From a virus, in the IMG/VR virus record IMGVR_UViG_3300047300_001113, positions 1 through 30,039 of that record: 30,039 nt of DNA; one strand, given 5' to 3'. The notes beneath the pieces were generated by a model. It was not told the DNA's origin. It ran no database searches and worked only from the letters and a program-made list of their open reading frames with translations. The position numbers and the translations under genes are program-made. Shown here in pieces: positions 20,340 through 27,993 of the stretch (position 1 is its first letter; every line of letters begins with the position of its first letter).

Positions 20340-20725
20340 TTACTGGTTATTTTGTGACCGCAAAACCATTGCCATCGTGTAAAGCATTCGGTCACTTTCC
20401 TGCAACAAAACACTCGGCGCGATACCTGTCGCAACCGACAAGTTCGCTATAAACCAGTGTTCGCTTTGATCGCCTAAAGCTACGAAACTTTTGGGGAATC
20501 AACATCCGTCACAGAATCAACCGACTGCACCCACTCATCAAAAGTGACCGCAGACTTTGTGGCGCGAGTTTCAGCCTTCCAAGCCAACCAACACATATGT
20601 TTGAAGGTTTCAATCTTGCTGGCAGAAACTTCGTGTTCCTGTTCGAAAGCGATAAGGTCAGCCGCAATAATGCGAACATCCCTAGTCGAATCATCAACAT
20701 CAACAATGCGTAGAAAAGTTGCCAT
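20340..20725 (-). CDS. Tail assembly chaperone, -1 frameshift product (gpG-T type)
   Basis: A 128-aa fusion made by a -1 slip. Near the end of the 81-aa frame the heptamer C CCA AAA (CCCAAAA, 20495-20489) sits in the right phase. After slipping, the -1 frame stays open for 49 codons (SFVALGDQSEHWFIANLSVA ... MLYTMAMVLRSQNNQ) to a TAA just before the terminator. Frameshifted chaperones downstream of the major tail protein and upstream of the tape measure are near-universal in siphoviruses, and the ratio of products controls tail assembly. Position, slippery site and open frame all fit. Confidence 0.8.
20480..20725 (-). CDS. Tail assembly chaperone, unshifted product (gpG type)
   Basis: An 81-aa acidic helical protein (TFLRIVDVDDSTRDVRIIAA, HMCWLAWKAETRATKSAVTF, FDEWVQSVDSV) translated without frameshift and stopping at TAG 20480. 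It directly follows the major tail protein gene. The sequence pattern (WLAW..R, then FDEWV) is typical of actinobacteriophage tail chaperones. It would coat the tape measure during tail-tube polymerisation. Confidence 0.8.
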   Translation of the reverse strand: MATFLRIVDVDDSTRDVRIIAADLIAFEQEHEVSASKIETFKHMCWLAWKAETRATKSAVTFDEWVQSVDSVTDVDSPKVS

Positions 20726-20727
20726 AG

Positions 20728-21135
20728 TTACGCGGTAGCCCTAGTCACAGTGCCAGCCACAGGCCAAGTCACACTGAAGGTAGCCAGGTCACCAACAGAA
20801 CCCGAAATTGGGGTGTAAGAAGTAACCAAAGCATTGAAAGTGTAAGAAGGGTTAGTTGCCGAAACAGCGGTGCTGGTCGGCTTAATCACAACAGTTGCCT
20901 GTGTGCCAAGCAGTGGAAACAAAACCGAATCAATACCCGAAGCAGCAAAGTCTTGGTTGAACTGCAAGTTCAAAGAACCCTGCTTCAAACCACCAATGCG
21001 GTTACGGTAAGTCGAACCAAAAGCGGTAACTTCGACATCATCAGCTTCAAGCGAAAGCTCTGCTTGCGTTAGGTTGGCTGAATAGTCAGTGCCATTGATT
21101 TTAATGTTGTAGTCAGTTGCAACAAATACAGCCAC
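20728..21135 (-). CDS. Major tail (tube) protein
   Basis: A 135-aa β-rich protein. It begins with DYNIKINGTDYSANLTQAEL and has EVTAFGSTYRNRIGGLKQGS, then FNALVTSYTPISGSVGDLA and TFSVTWPVAG, the pattern of small siphovirus tail-tube subunits. It lies between the tail terminator and the chaperone, as expected. Length is in the usual range for compact phages. It polymerises into the tail tube. Confidence 0.88.
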   Translation of the reverse strand: MAVFVATDYNIKINGTDYSANLTQAELSLEADDVEVTAFGSTYRNRIGGLKQGSLNLQFNQDFAASGIDSVLFPLLGTQATVVIKPTSTAVSATNPSYTFNALVTSYTPISGSVGDLATFSVTWPVAGTVTRATA

Positions 21136-21149
21136 AATTGAACCTTTCG

Positions 21150-21557
21150 TTAGGAAGCGTAAGCGACAATTTCAAACTCGCCACTTATATAGTTTATCTC
21201 ACCAATTGTGGTCACCCCATAAGAAGTAACCTGCGGAACAACGCAATCATACGCCGCCCCACCAAGTGTGCGATCACTCTCAACCGCCAACTTGATTGAA
21301 TTAGAACCAGTAGATTGAACATAAGTGTCCAACTTAGCCTGACCGGTTCTTTCACTTTGTCTTGCAACAATCACAGTCAAAGTAAAAGTGTATTGGGTCA
21401 AACCCTTATGCATAGCCTTATCAAAGCTCACACCAGACAGCGACAAAATCGCCTGTGGTGGGTTTATTTGGTCAGGGATGGTGTCGGTTACACGCAACCC
21501 CGAAATGGTGCTTAGATTGGTTGCAATCCCCGAACGCAAGGCAGCAATGTTAGCCAT
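21150..21557 (-). CDS. Tail terminator / minor tail completion protein
   Basis: A 135-aa protein with ALRSGIATNLSTISGLRVTD, FDKAMHKGLTQYTFTLTVIV, and TGSNSIKLAVESDRTLGGAA. I recognise this as a common actinobacteriophage protein between connector and major tail protein, equivalent to tail terminators that cap the tail tube and join it to the head. The start overlaps the connector stop (TAATG). Confidence 0.74.
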   Translation of the reverse strand: MANIAALRSGIATNLSTISGLRVTDTIPDQINPPQAILSLSGVSFDKAMHKGLTQYTFTLTVIVARQSERTGQAKLDTYVQSTGSNSIKLAVESDRTLGGAAYDCVVPQVTSYGVTTIGEINYISGEFEIVAYAS

Positions 21558-22156
21558 TAGCCTATGTTTCTTATTCGGCGCAACGGTTCAACCAACTGTG
21601 CAACATCAGGATCAAGACGCATACCGACACGCATCGCACCCAACTCACCAAAAGTGATTCCAAGTGGCGAATCTAAACGCTTGAAGATACGCAACGATTG
21701 AATCACAGTGGCCTGTTTGACCTGAATCGGCACAGCCGACCAGCCAGCAACACCGGTAACCTGCACAGTGGCGCGGTCACCCAAAGTAACAAACAAATAA
21801 TCACCAACAGCGCGAACGCGGTCAATGGGGAAACGCACACCATCAATAACCCCATTCAAAGGTTCAGTTTGGTAATCGTCAGCGTTCCAGGTCAAATCAA
21901 AGTTGCCATCGGCAAGGGTGGAACTTTTCAGCGAACTAATCGAAATGAAATCATCAAGATCAGTAACAAAATCATCGCTAGGGGTATAAACGCGAGTAAC
22001 AGTGCCAGCGTTGTAGAACTCGCGCCCACAATAACCATCAACAAGGCGTGAAGCTGATTCAACAGCCATTTCAAGCAAAGAATCGTCAAGGCTGTCTGTT
22101 ACGCGCAACGCCGCCTTCACTTCAGCAAGCGTTGCATAACCATTCGTGATCGCCAT
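21557..22156 (-). CDS. Head-tail connector (gp6-like adaptor)
   Basis: A 199-aa protein. ATG 22156 is chosen for SD GGAAGG. Helical N-terminus YATLAEVKAALRVTDSLDDS, LLEMAVESASRLVDGYCGRE and the YTPSDDFVTDLDDF region are typical of the HK97 gp6-like adaptor that docks on the portal. The β-rich middle is extended, and the C-terminus (VIQSLRIFKRLDSPLGITFG) is helical. It lies downstream of the glycosyltransferase and behind a TAGAATTG element. Confidence 0.82.
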   Translation of the reverse strand: MAITNGYATLAEVKAALRVTDSLDDSLLEMAVESASRLVDGYCGREFYNAGTVTRVYTPSDDFVTDLDDFISISSLKSSTLADGNFDLTWNADDYQTEPLNGVIDGVRFPIDRVRAVGDYLFVTLGDRATVQVTGVAGWSAVPIQVKQATVIQSLRIFKRLDSPLGITFGELGAMRVGMRLDPDVAQLVEPLRRIRNIG

Positions 22157-22178
22157 CAAAAACCTTCCAAATCTAGTT

Positions 22179-22186
22179 CAATTCTA
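22179..22186 (-). promoter_or_regulatory. TARAATTG element, putative late promoter
   Basis: TAGAATTG on the minus strand lies in the 36-nt gap after the glycosyltransferase stop, and is preceded by TGG, giving an extended -10 (TGGTAGAAT). The connector SD follows 13 nt downstream. Confidence 0.54.
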
Positions 22187-22192
22187 CCAGCC

Positions 22193-23401
22193 CTAATTGG
22201 GGAACTCTTTTTTGAGAAACGGAACCCAATGCTTTTGATACACAGTTTCAGCATCGAACTGTTTAGCGAACTCAACAGTTTTAGGGAACTCGCCACGCCC
22301 ACGCTGATACGCCTGTTCCAAAGCTTCCACAATGTTATGAACAAACGGAAGGTGGAACCAGGAACGCTGTGCGTAATCCCAAAAAGGTTGCCCATCAACA
22401 ACAAACGAATCAGGCCCTGCGAGTTCAGGGGATGCACAAGAATTGCTGGTGATAATCGGTGTGCCACACGCTTGCGCTTCAACCTGCGGAACACCAAACC
22501 CTTCACCATAATTAGCAGACAACAACACATCCATACCTGAATAAAGCCCTGCCAACTTTTCCGCCGAAATACCTTTTCGATACTCAACAGGATCAACAAA
22601 CACCAACTTATCCGCAGGGATGCCACACGCTTGCGCCAAATCATTCAACGACCAACCACCAAACGCACCCAACAAGTCGCTATGCACATACAGCAAAACA
22701 TCATCTTTGCCACGCGCAAAATGAGCAAACGCCAAAAAGTTTTCGGCATAAGCTTTGCGGTGAATACCACCACCAGCCTTGTTCGCCGCATTCATACCCA
22801 CAACAAACTTTTCACCCCAACCGGTGTATTCACGAACAGGCACACCATCAATAGTCGCGGTGGGTTTGAACACCTTTTCAACAGCGTGCGGAATGTAAGT
22901 GGATTCAATCCCATAAGCAGCCAAAGCCCTTTGACCGAACTCGCTCATCGCAATCGGGCGCACATTCTGCCTAGCCGCCCAATCCAAAACCTTCGGCGGA
23001 ACAGGGTTGTGGTCAATAGGAATCCAACTCGCAATTCGCATTGTGTCGAACGAAGCCGCCTGTAAAACCCACACATCGTAAAGGGTGAAAAACAAATCAA
23101 CCTTGTTAGGGTTTTCAGCAACCCAACCCCTGTGATGGATACCAGCAACATCATTTGAATACGCATCAGCACCGCGCGGTTGAACAGGGATCAGGCCAAA
23201 ACCAGAATCCCAAGTTGTTGGCAAACCTTCCACACCATAATTCGACAAACACTGAACCGCTAATCCGTCACGCTTCATCCTTGAAACGACTTGTGCGGTT
23301 TGTGTGCCATAACCTGTCGGCATACCAGGTGAGTTTGAATACCAAGAAACAACCCCATCGAACTTGTTTGAGTTGATTGCAGGGTTACCAGACTTGCCCA
23401 T
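22193..23401 (-). CDS. GT-B glycosyltransferase (GT4-like) in the head cluster
   Basis: A 402-aa protein with the two-Rossmann GT-B layout. The N-terminal domain carries SNSPGMPTGYGTQTAQVVSR. The C-terminal domain carries ANYGEGFGVPQVEAQACGTP, matching the E-x7-E motif of retaining GT4 enzymes, then ITSNSCASPELAG. It lies between the major capsid and connector genes. Actinobacteriophages with a glycosyltransferase at this place have been shown to glycosylate capsid or tail proteins, so virion modification is the best guess. It is isolated from the capsid gene by a terminator and has its own leader (GATAGGAAAC SD). Confidence 0.87.
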   Translation of the reverse strand: MGKSGNPAINSNKFDGVVSWYSNSPGMPTGYGTQTAQVVSRMKRDGLAVQCLSNYGVEGLPTTWDSGFGLIPVQPRGADAYSNDVAGIHHRGWVAENPNKVDLFFTLYDVWVLQAASFDTMRIASWIPIDHNPVPPKVLDWAARQNVRPIAMSEFGQRALAAYGIESTYIPHAVEKVFKPTATIDGVPVREYTGWGEKFVVGMNAANKAGGGIHRKAYAENFLAFAHFARGKDDVLLYVHSDLLGAFGGWSLNDLAQACGIPADKLVFVDPVEYRKGISAEKLAGLYSGMDVLLSANYGEGFGVPQVEAQACGTPIITSNSCASPELAGPDSFVVDGQPFWDYAQRSWFHLPFVHNIVEALEQAYQRGRGEFPKTVEFAKQFDAETVYQKHWVPFLKKEFPN

Positions 23402-23428
23402 TTAGTTTCCTATCTTTCGGCTAAGTAA

Positions 23429-23437
23429 AGTGTAGCA
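23429..23437 (-). promoter_or_regulatory. Extended -10 upstream of the glycosyltransferase
   Basis: TGCTACACT on the minus strand matches TGnTAnnnT. It is followed by GCCGAAAGATAGGAAACTAA before the ATG, so this leader shares the AAAGATAGG segment with the early leaders, but without a hairpin. Confidence 0.42.
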
Positions 23438-23455
23438 AAAACAGGCAAAAGGAAA

Positions 23456-23480
23456 CCCCCCTGCCTACGCAACAGGGGGG
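23456..23480 (-). terminator. Terminator after the major capsid gene
   Basis: A perfect 8-bp stem CCCCCCTG / CAGGGGGG with a 9-nt loop, followed on the minus strand by TTTCCTTTT. It lies 18 nt after the capsid stop and should limit read-through, so capsid protein is made in excess over downstream products. Confidence 0.8.
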
Positions 23481-23497
23481 CTTCCAGCCTAGAAAGG

Positions 23498-24634
23498 TTA
23501 GGCTTGCTTGATGTATTTAACCGAAGTGTCTAGTGCAAGCTTCGAGTCAAAACGACCAGTGACCTTGAAGTAACGAAGGTCATTAGCAAAGCCATAGTCA
23601 TCGCTGACTTCAACCTTGATTCCGCCAGCCTGACGAATAACAAAGTCATTCATACGACCAGCGATGATCGACTTGTTACCCGAAGTGTGGGCTGGCATCG
23701 AAACATTCTCAACCACATTGTAGCCAAGAACCTGCGACTGACCGTTGGCAACCGACCAGATGTAGTTTCCAGCGGTGTCCTTGAGCTTACGGATAGCAGC
23801 AAGTGCGGTAGGCGATGCCATAAACGCAAACGATGCATCCTGACGAACCTCTGGGTCTAGCGAGTAAAGCAGGGTGATCAGGTCATCAGCCGAAAGGCCA
23901 GCAGTTCCCGAAGTAACAGCCGAACCAGCACCAGTGACGATACCAAATGGCTGAGTCGTTCCGGTTCCAGTGGTGAAGTGACCGCCAGCAGCGTAACCAA
24001 GTGCCTTACCTGCTTCGCGTGCAACCAGGCTGTTGATGTCAATCATCGAATCAGCAACAAGTTCCTGCGAAACAGGAACAAGAACACCATACTTGAAAGC
24101 ACCAAGTGTGATGTTGGTAATGGTTGGGTCGCTGCTGTTAACTGCTGAACCCTGTGCCGAAATAGCAGCAGTGCTTAGAGCAGAAAGAACAGGAACCTGA
24201 AGGTTGTCGCCACCAGTGGTGTTGATAACACGCGCAAACTGAAGAAGCGGTGCAACCGACTGTGCAACCTCAATAACTTGGTTGTAGAACGAAGTTCCAA
24301 CAACACCGGTTCCCGAAGTAGCGGTCAGGGTGCGGAACTCGTGGCTGTCACCATTGGCAAGGTCACGAAGCTCAACATCGCCAGCCGAACGAATCTCAAC
24401 GCTTGGAACCTCAAACGAAGCCATTGCTTCGGTTGCAGTCGCGGCGCGCTCTTCCATACGCTTAGCAGTTGCAATAGCGGCATCGCGGGCTTCAATGTCG
24501 GCTTCAATGCGTGCAATCTTCTCGTTGTCGGCAGCGGTAAGGCCACCACGAACTTCTGCATCCTCAAGAACCGAACGAACCTGCTCAACCAGGTTGGCAA
24601 CAGTTTCAGTCTGTGCCTTAATAAAATCGCTCAT
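23498..24634 (-). CDS. Major capsid protein (HK97 fold)
   Basis: A 378-aa protein. Residues 1-~85 are a coiled-coil delta-type scaffold (ETVANLVEQVRSVLEDAEVR, EKIARIEADIEARDAAIATA). The HK97-fold body follows (RTLTATSGTGVVGTSFYNQV, FKYGVLVPVSQELVADSMID, FAFMASPTALAAIRKLKDTA, YFKVTGRFDSKLALDTS). The protease encoded upstream would remove the delta domain. SD AAGGAAATCC precedes the ATG. It is flanked by a promoter region with 13-bp repeats upstream and a terminator downstream. Confidence 0.94.
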   Translation of the reverse strand: MSDFIKAQTETVANLVEQVRSVLEDAEVRGGLTAADNEKIARIEADIEARDAAIATAKRMEERAATATEAMASFEVPSVEIRSAGDVELRDLANGDSHEFRTLTATSGTGVVGTSFYNQVIEVAQSVAPLLQFARVINTTGGDNLQVPVLSALSTAAISAQGSAVNSSDPTITNITLGAFKYGVLVPVSQELVADSMIDINSLVAREAGKALGYAAGGHFTTGTGTTQPFGIVTGAGSAVTSGTAGLSADDLITLLYSLDPEVRQDASFAFMASPTALAAIRKLKDTAGNYIWSVANGQSQVLGYNVVENVSMPAHTSGNKSIIAGRMNDFVIRQAGGIKVEVSDDYGFANDLRYFKVTGRFDSKLALDTSVKYIKQA

Positions 24635-24670
24635 TGGATTTCCTTAAATAAATTGATAGGGGGGATTTGT

Positions 24671-24707
24671 CGCGCCAACGCAAACAAGACGAACCGCGCC
24701 AACGCAA
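24671..24707. repeat. Two 13-bp direct repeats upstream of the capsid gene
   Basis: CGCGCCAACGCAA occurs at 24671-24683 and 24695-24707, 24 bp apart, in the non-coding leader region between the TARAATTG element and the capsid ATG. They could be regulator sites or act at RNA level. They are G+C-rich against the local A/T-rich background. Confidence 0.6.
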
Positions 24708-24717
24708 GTCCTACCTA

Positions 24718-24725
24718 CAATTTTA
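24718..24725 (-). promoter_or_regulatory. TARAATTG element, putative capsid promoter
   Basis: TAAAATTG on the minus strand, preceded by CTG and by a T6 run. It lies 12 nt downstream of the stop of the small 52-aa gene. Its transcript would carry an ~85-nt leader containing the two 13-bp repeats. Confidence 0.54.
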
Positions 24726-24730
24726 CAGGC

Positions 24731-24753
24731 AAAAAATCACCTTTTTTCAGGTG
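24731..24753 (-). terminator. Weak terminator before the capsid leader
   Basis: CACCT / AGGTG (5-bp stem, 6-nt loop) followed on the minus strand by A and T6. It overlaps the end of the 52-aa gene. The stem is short, so termination is likely partial. Confidence 0.45.
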
Positions 24754-24895
24754 CTTCAATCACACGCTTTTCAACAGGGTTATCCAACGCAACAATCGCA
24801 TCAGCGAAAGCCGGTGCAAGGTCAGCGATCACACCAGAAGCAGGGTTACCAGCAACAGCAAGAATAGCCTTGATGATTTCTTCACGATTAGCCAA
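24737..24895 (-). CDS. Small protein between protease and capsid genes
   Basis: A 52-aa frame from TTG (MANREEIIKAILAVAGNPAS..., ending VEKRVIEAPEKR). SD AAGGA lies 8 nt upstream and the start overlaps the protease stop by 8 nt. I recognise similar small proteins (AGNPxSGVIAxxAPxxADAI) at this position in other actinobacteriophages; function unknown, perhaps a head-assembly factor. Confidence 0.72.
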   Translation of the reverse strand: MANREEIIKAILAVAGNPASGVIADLAPAFADAIVALDNPVEKRVIEAPEKR

Positions 24896-26249
24896 GATTG
24901 AGTTCCTTCAGCAACAGTTCGAACTGTTTGCGTTTGATGGCAAGCAAATCAGCAGAAGGTGTTTCTTCAGCGGAAGGCGCGGTGAGCTTTTCCAAAACCA
25001 ACTGAATAGCGTTCGCCTTTTCAGCGGTCAGTTCGTTACCCTGCTCAAAATCATTCATCGCTTCAGCCAAAACATCAACATCCACAGAAGCCTTATCAGC
25101 GGTGGCAACATAGTTACGAACCGACACAGTGCCAGCAGTAGCGGCATACGCTTCACTGGTCACCAACGAAACTTCAAACAAAGCAACATCTTCAAGGGTG
25201 CGCTGATCGCCACGCACATTCCAAGAATCCTTTTTGACCTGAAAACCGAAACTCATTGAATCGGTCAAACCTGAACGAACCTGTGCGGCAATGTCGCGCC
25301 CAAGTGTGGTGTCTGGCAAGGTCGCTTCAACAAACAAACCCTTCTCATCTTCACGCAAAGTCAAAGAACCATTACGGGTCGAAGCCAAAGGTGCAGAAGT
25401 ATCGTGATTCCACAGCAACATAATCTTGTTCCTGCTGGCAAGGCTACGAGCAAACGCACCAGGTTTGATGAACTCAACAAAACCACCCAAATCACGCGAA
25501 GCAGAATTGAACACCGCCGCATAACCACTAAACCGCATACCGGTTTCATCAACCGCACGCAATTCAAGATCAGCATCCTGTGTGCGAATCTCGCGTTCCT
25601 TACCGCGAACTTCACCCCACAGTTTCTGCACCAAAGCCGAAGCAATCACATCAAACCTGTTAGCCATCTCAACAGGGGCATCTTCTTCAACAGGTGCTTG
25701 CTCAATGTCGGCAGGGTCAATCGTTTTGATACCCAAAGACTTGTAAGCTTCACGCGCATCCGCGTTGTTCTCAATCGCCAAAACAATGTTGAAAGTTTCC
25801 AAAAGTTTTTCAGCAGCAGACTTCTTGAACTCTGTCGAATCCGCTGTTGAACCATCGTTCATAACCAACGCATCGTAATCAATGTCCAAACGCTCAAGTT
25901 CAGCAACAGTTTCTTCACGCTGACTTTCAGGCCGACCAGTAACCAAATACAGTTCGCCATCCAACTCATCAACAAACGACCAGACACGCTCAACACGCTC
26001 ACCACCAGAAATCAGGGTGTCGTCAATGTCGCAAATGTTAATCACTGCACCATCAAGGTTGCGTTTTCCATACTCGCCCATAAATAAACTCTCGTCACCT
26101 TCACTCAACGAAATCGCCACCGCTTGCGCAATAGCATCTTGTTTCAACTGGTGGCATCCAATAACTTCCAAGTCACCAGCAACTTCTTTCACAGTAGCCC
26201 AACCAGCACAATCAGCGGTTTGACCAGGTGCAGTAATCCAATAAGGCAT
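24888..26249 (-). CDS. HAD phosphatase-prohead protease fusion
   Basis: A 453-aa protein; ATG 26249 overlaps the upstream stop (TAATG). Residues 1-60 are a small head domain (PYWITAPGQ, then CAGWATVKE and LKQDAIAQAVAISLSEGD). Residues ~70-180 are a HAD-superfamily unit: DIDDTL (74-79), VTGR (103-106), FKKS (141-144) and AIENNADAREAY (159-170). Residues ~220-385 match the S78/HK97 prohead protease: FSGYAAVF, LLWNHD (His282), GLTDSMSFGF (Ser331/333) and DVALFEVSLVT. The C-terminus is helical. The protease matures the capsid; the role of a fused HAD phosphatase is unknown. Confidence 0.86.
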   Translation of the reverse strand: MPYWITAPGQTADCAGWATVKEVAGDLEVIGCHQLKQDAIAQAVAISLSEGDESLFMGEYGKRNLDGAVINICDIDDTLISGGERVERVWSFVDELDGELYLVTGRPESQREETVAELERLDIDYDALVMNDGSTADSTEFKKSAAEKLLETFNIVLAIENNADAREAYKSLGIKTIDPADIEQAPVEEDAPVEMANRFDVIASALVQKLWGEVRGKEREIRTQDADLELRAVDETGMRFSGYAAVFNSASRDLGGFVEFIKPGAFARSLASRNKIMLLWNHDTSAPLASTRNGSLTLREDEKGLFVEATLPDTTLGRDIAAQVRSGLTDSMSFGFQVKKDSWNVRGDQRTLEDVALFEVSLVTSEAYAATAGTVSVRNYVATADKASVDVDVLAEAMNDFEQGNELTAEKANAIQLVLEKLTAPSAEETPSADLLAIKRKQFELLLKELNLG

Positions 26250-26512
26250 TAGACATCCATCCTTAACCAAGAAATTGTGTGATCGCCCTGCTCACTCACA
26301 ACAAACAACTGTTCGTTCGGGGAAACAATCATCTCGAAATGGTCGTTACCCATCAACTTCAAACCTGTTGTTGATGAAACAGTCGCGTTGCCAATGAAAA
26401 GGTTTTTGGTGTTATCGCCATTGTGCAAGTGCAACCGGTAAGGGTTAGTTGAAACCCCATCAATACCAATTGGGGTCAAACCAACCACTGTCTGCCCTGA
26501 ACTAACAGCCAT
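26249..26512 (-). CDS. Small β-rich head protein
   Basis: An 87-aa protein starting MAVSSGQTVVGLTPIGIDGV. ATG 26512 overlaps the portal stop (TGATG). The alternating hydrophobic pattern (YRLHLHNGDNTKNLFIGNAT, FEMIVSPNEQLFVVSE, HTISWLRMDV) suggests a small β-barrel or jelly roll. I have seen similar small proteins between portal and protease in actinobacteriophages. It may be a virion decoration protein (inference). Confidence 0.68.
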   Translation of the reverse strand: MAVSSGQTVVGLTPIGIDGVSTNPYRLHLHNGDNTKNLFIGNATVSSTTGLKLMGNDHFEMIVSPNEQLFVVSEQGDHTISWLRMDV

Positions 26513-27849
26513 CACGCACCATAAACCGATTCAGGTGCTTCAGGGTCAATCTGTGCCACACCCTGCAACTGCACCGAAGGAACGCCACTATGCGTAATCG
26601 TTGGAAGTTCCAAAGCTTCCAAAACACTCGCAGGGTCAAAACCAACCTGAATAAGTTTCTGCGCCATCGCAACCTTCTTATCAGTTTCAGTCAAATCAGC
26701 AGCAGCCAAACCAACATTCGCAAGTGGAACCCGATACACATCGCCACCTTCAGCAGGGCGCATATCTTCCAAAGAACGAACATCATTGATGCTCATCCAA
26801 CCGGCTTGCAACGCCGAAGCGTAACCCTGAACGCGAGTAGCGTAATCGGCGCGAAGCAACGAATCAACATTGAACTTGATGAAAGCGCGTTCAGCAACAA
26901 TCAAATTCGAATACGCTTCTTCAAGTTTTTGAATAATCGGCATCAAACAGAAACGAACAAGGTTCAACGAAGCCTGTTCAACGCTGGCATAACTCATCGC
27001 ACCAGGTGTGGTCATACCGATCATCGAAGGGGAAACACCGAACGCTTGACAAATAGTTTCAACAGTTAGTCGGCGCGCTTCAATCATTTGAGCTTCATCA
27101 GGTGCGGCACTAATGCGTTTCACTGTTGCGCCACCAGACAAAACCATTGTGCGGTTCGACTTGCGGTAACCACTGTGTCGGTTGTTAGCCGAATCAGCCA
27201 AGTTCTTAGCCTGTTCAGGGGTCAAGTTACCAGGTGTTTCAATGGCCAACTGTGCAGTTGCGCCCTGCCCGAAGAAGCGTGAAGCAAACGAACGCAAAGC
27301 CGAAGCCAAACCAAGTTCTTCCTTCAGTTCTTCGATACGAGAAACGCCACGCAAAGCACCAGGTCGAACAAGATCGCGAATGTGCAAAATGTCTTGCTGT
27401 TTGATTTCCTGCTCATTGAAAAAATACTTCAACCGACCCAAAGCCTGTCGCTCAACACGAACCTTAGTCGGGTCAAGAACAACCAAAGAAACAATCTGCC
27501 CATTCTTACGGAACACGCGCACAAAAGCGTTACCATCCAAAAGCAACGAAACAACAACCTGCTGAAAATGGTCAATGCGACTAATCTCAATGTCTGGCTG
27601 TTGCACCCATTCAGGGCGTGGTCTTAGCGGAAGTCTATTACCGTCAATGCGAATGTAAGCATCAACAGGCAAAGTGGCAATGCTAGAACTGATCAGGTTG
27701 ATACACGCATACACAGTTGAAATGGTTAGCGAAGAATCCTGTGTGATGTAAGCACCAGCTTCAGTGCCACTCATCGGGAAATCGTTAGAAGCCCACAAAG
27801 ACTGAAAAGGAACACCGCGCTGTTCCCCATCGAAAAGATTATTAAGCAC
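26512..27849 (-). CDS. Portal protein
   Basis: A 445-aa HK97-family portal from GTG 27849 (SD GAGAGAAG; overlaps the stop of the small membrane gene). Signature segments: STVYACINLISSSIATLPVD, QQVVVSLLLDGNAFVRVFRK, DPTKVRVERQ, LRGVSRIEELKEELGLASAL, and MIGMTTPGAMSYASVEQASL. The dodecameric portal forms the DNA entry channel and anchors terminase and connector. Length is typical. Confidence 0.92.
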   Translation of the reverse strand: MLNNLFDGEQRGVPFQSLWASNDFPMSGTEAGAYITQDSSLTISTVYACINLISSSIATLPVDAYIRIDGNRLPLRPRPEWVQQPDIEISRIDHFQQVVVSLLLDGNAFVRVFRKNGQIVSLVVLDPTKVRVERQALGRLKYFFNEQEIKQQDILHIRDLVRPGALRGVSRIEELKEELGLASALRSFASRFFGQGATAQLAIETPGNLTPEQAKNLADSANNRHSGYRKSNRTMVLSGGATVKRISAAPDEAQMIEARRLTVETICQAFGVSPSMIGMTTPGAMSYASVEQASLNLVRFCLMPIIQKLEEAYSNLIVAERAFIKFNVDSLLRADYATRVQGYASALQAGWMSINDVRSLEDMRPAEGGDVYRVPLANVGLAAADLTETDKKVAMAQKLIQVGFDPASVLEALELPTITHSGVPSVQLQGVAQIDPEAPESVYGA

Positions 27850-27985
27850 GCTGACTTCTCTCAATCGCTATACCAAACAGGGTCAAACCGACACCCAAAA
27901 CACCAAAACCAAGCGCAGTATTAACAAGGAAACCAGCCACCACCAGCGATGCCACACCGGTTGCTTGCAAAATTAGTGCAATCAA
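27842..27985 (-). CDS. Small membrane protein between terL and portal
   Basis: A 47-aa frame from TTG with SD AGGAAG. It is almost entirely hydrophobic (ILQATGVASLVVAGFLVNTA, LGFGVLGVGLTLFGIAIE) with a short basic tail (RSQRA). A small TM protein at this place is common in actinobacteriophages. Its stop overlaps the portal GTG. Function unknown. Confidence 0.66.
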   Translation of the reverse strand: MIALILQATGVASLVVAGFLVNTALGFGVLGVGLTLFGIAIERSQRA

Positions 27986-27993
27986 AAGACTTC

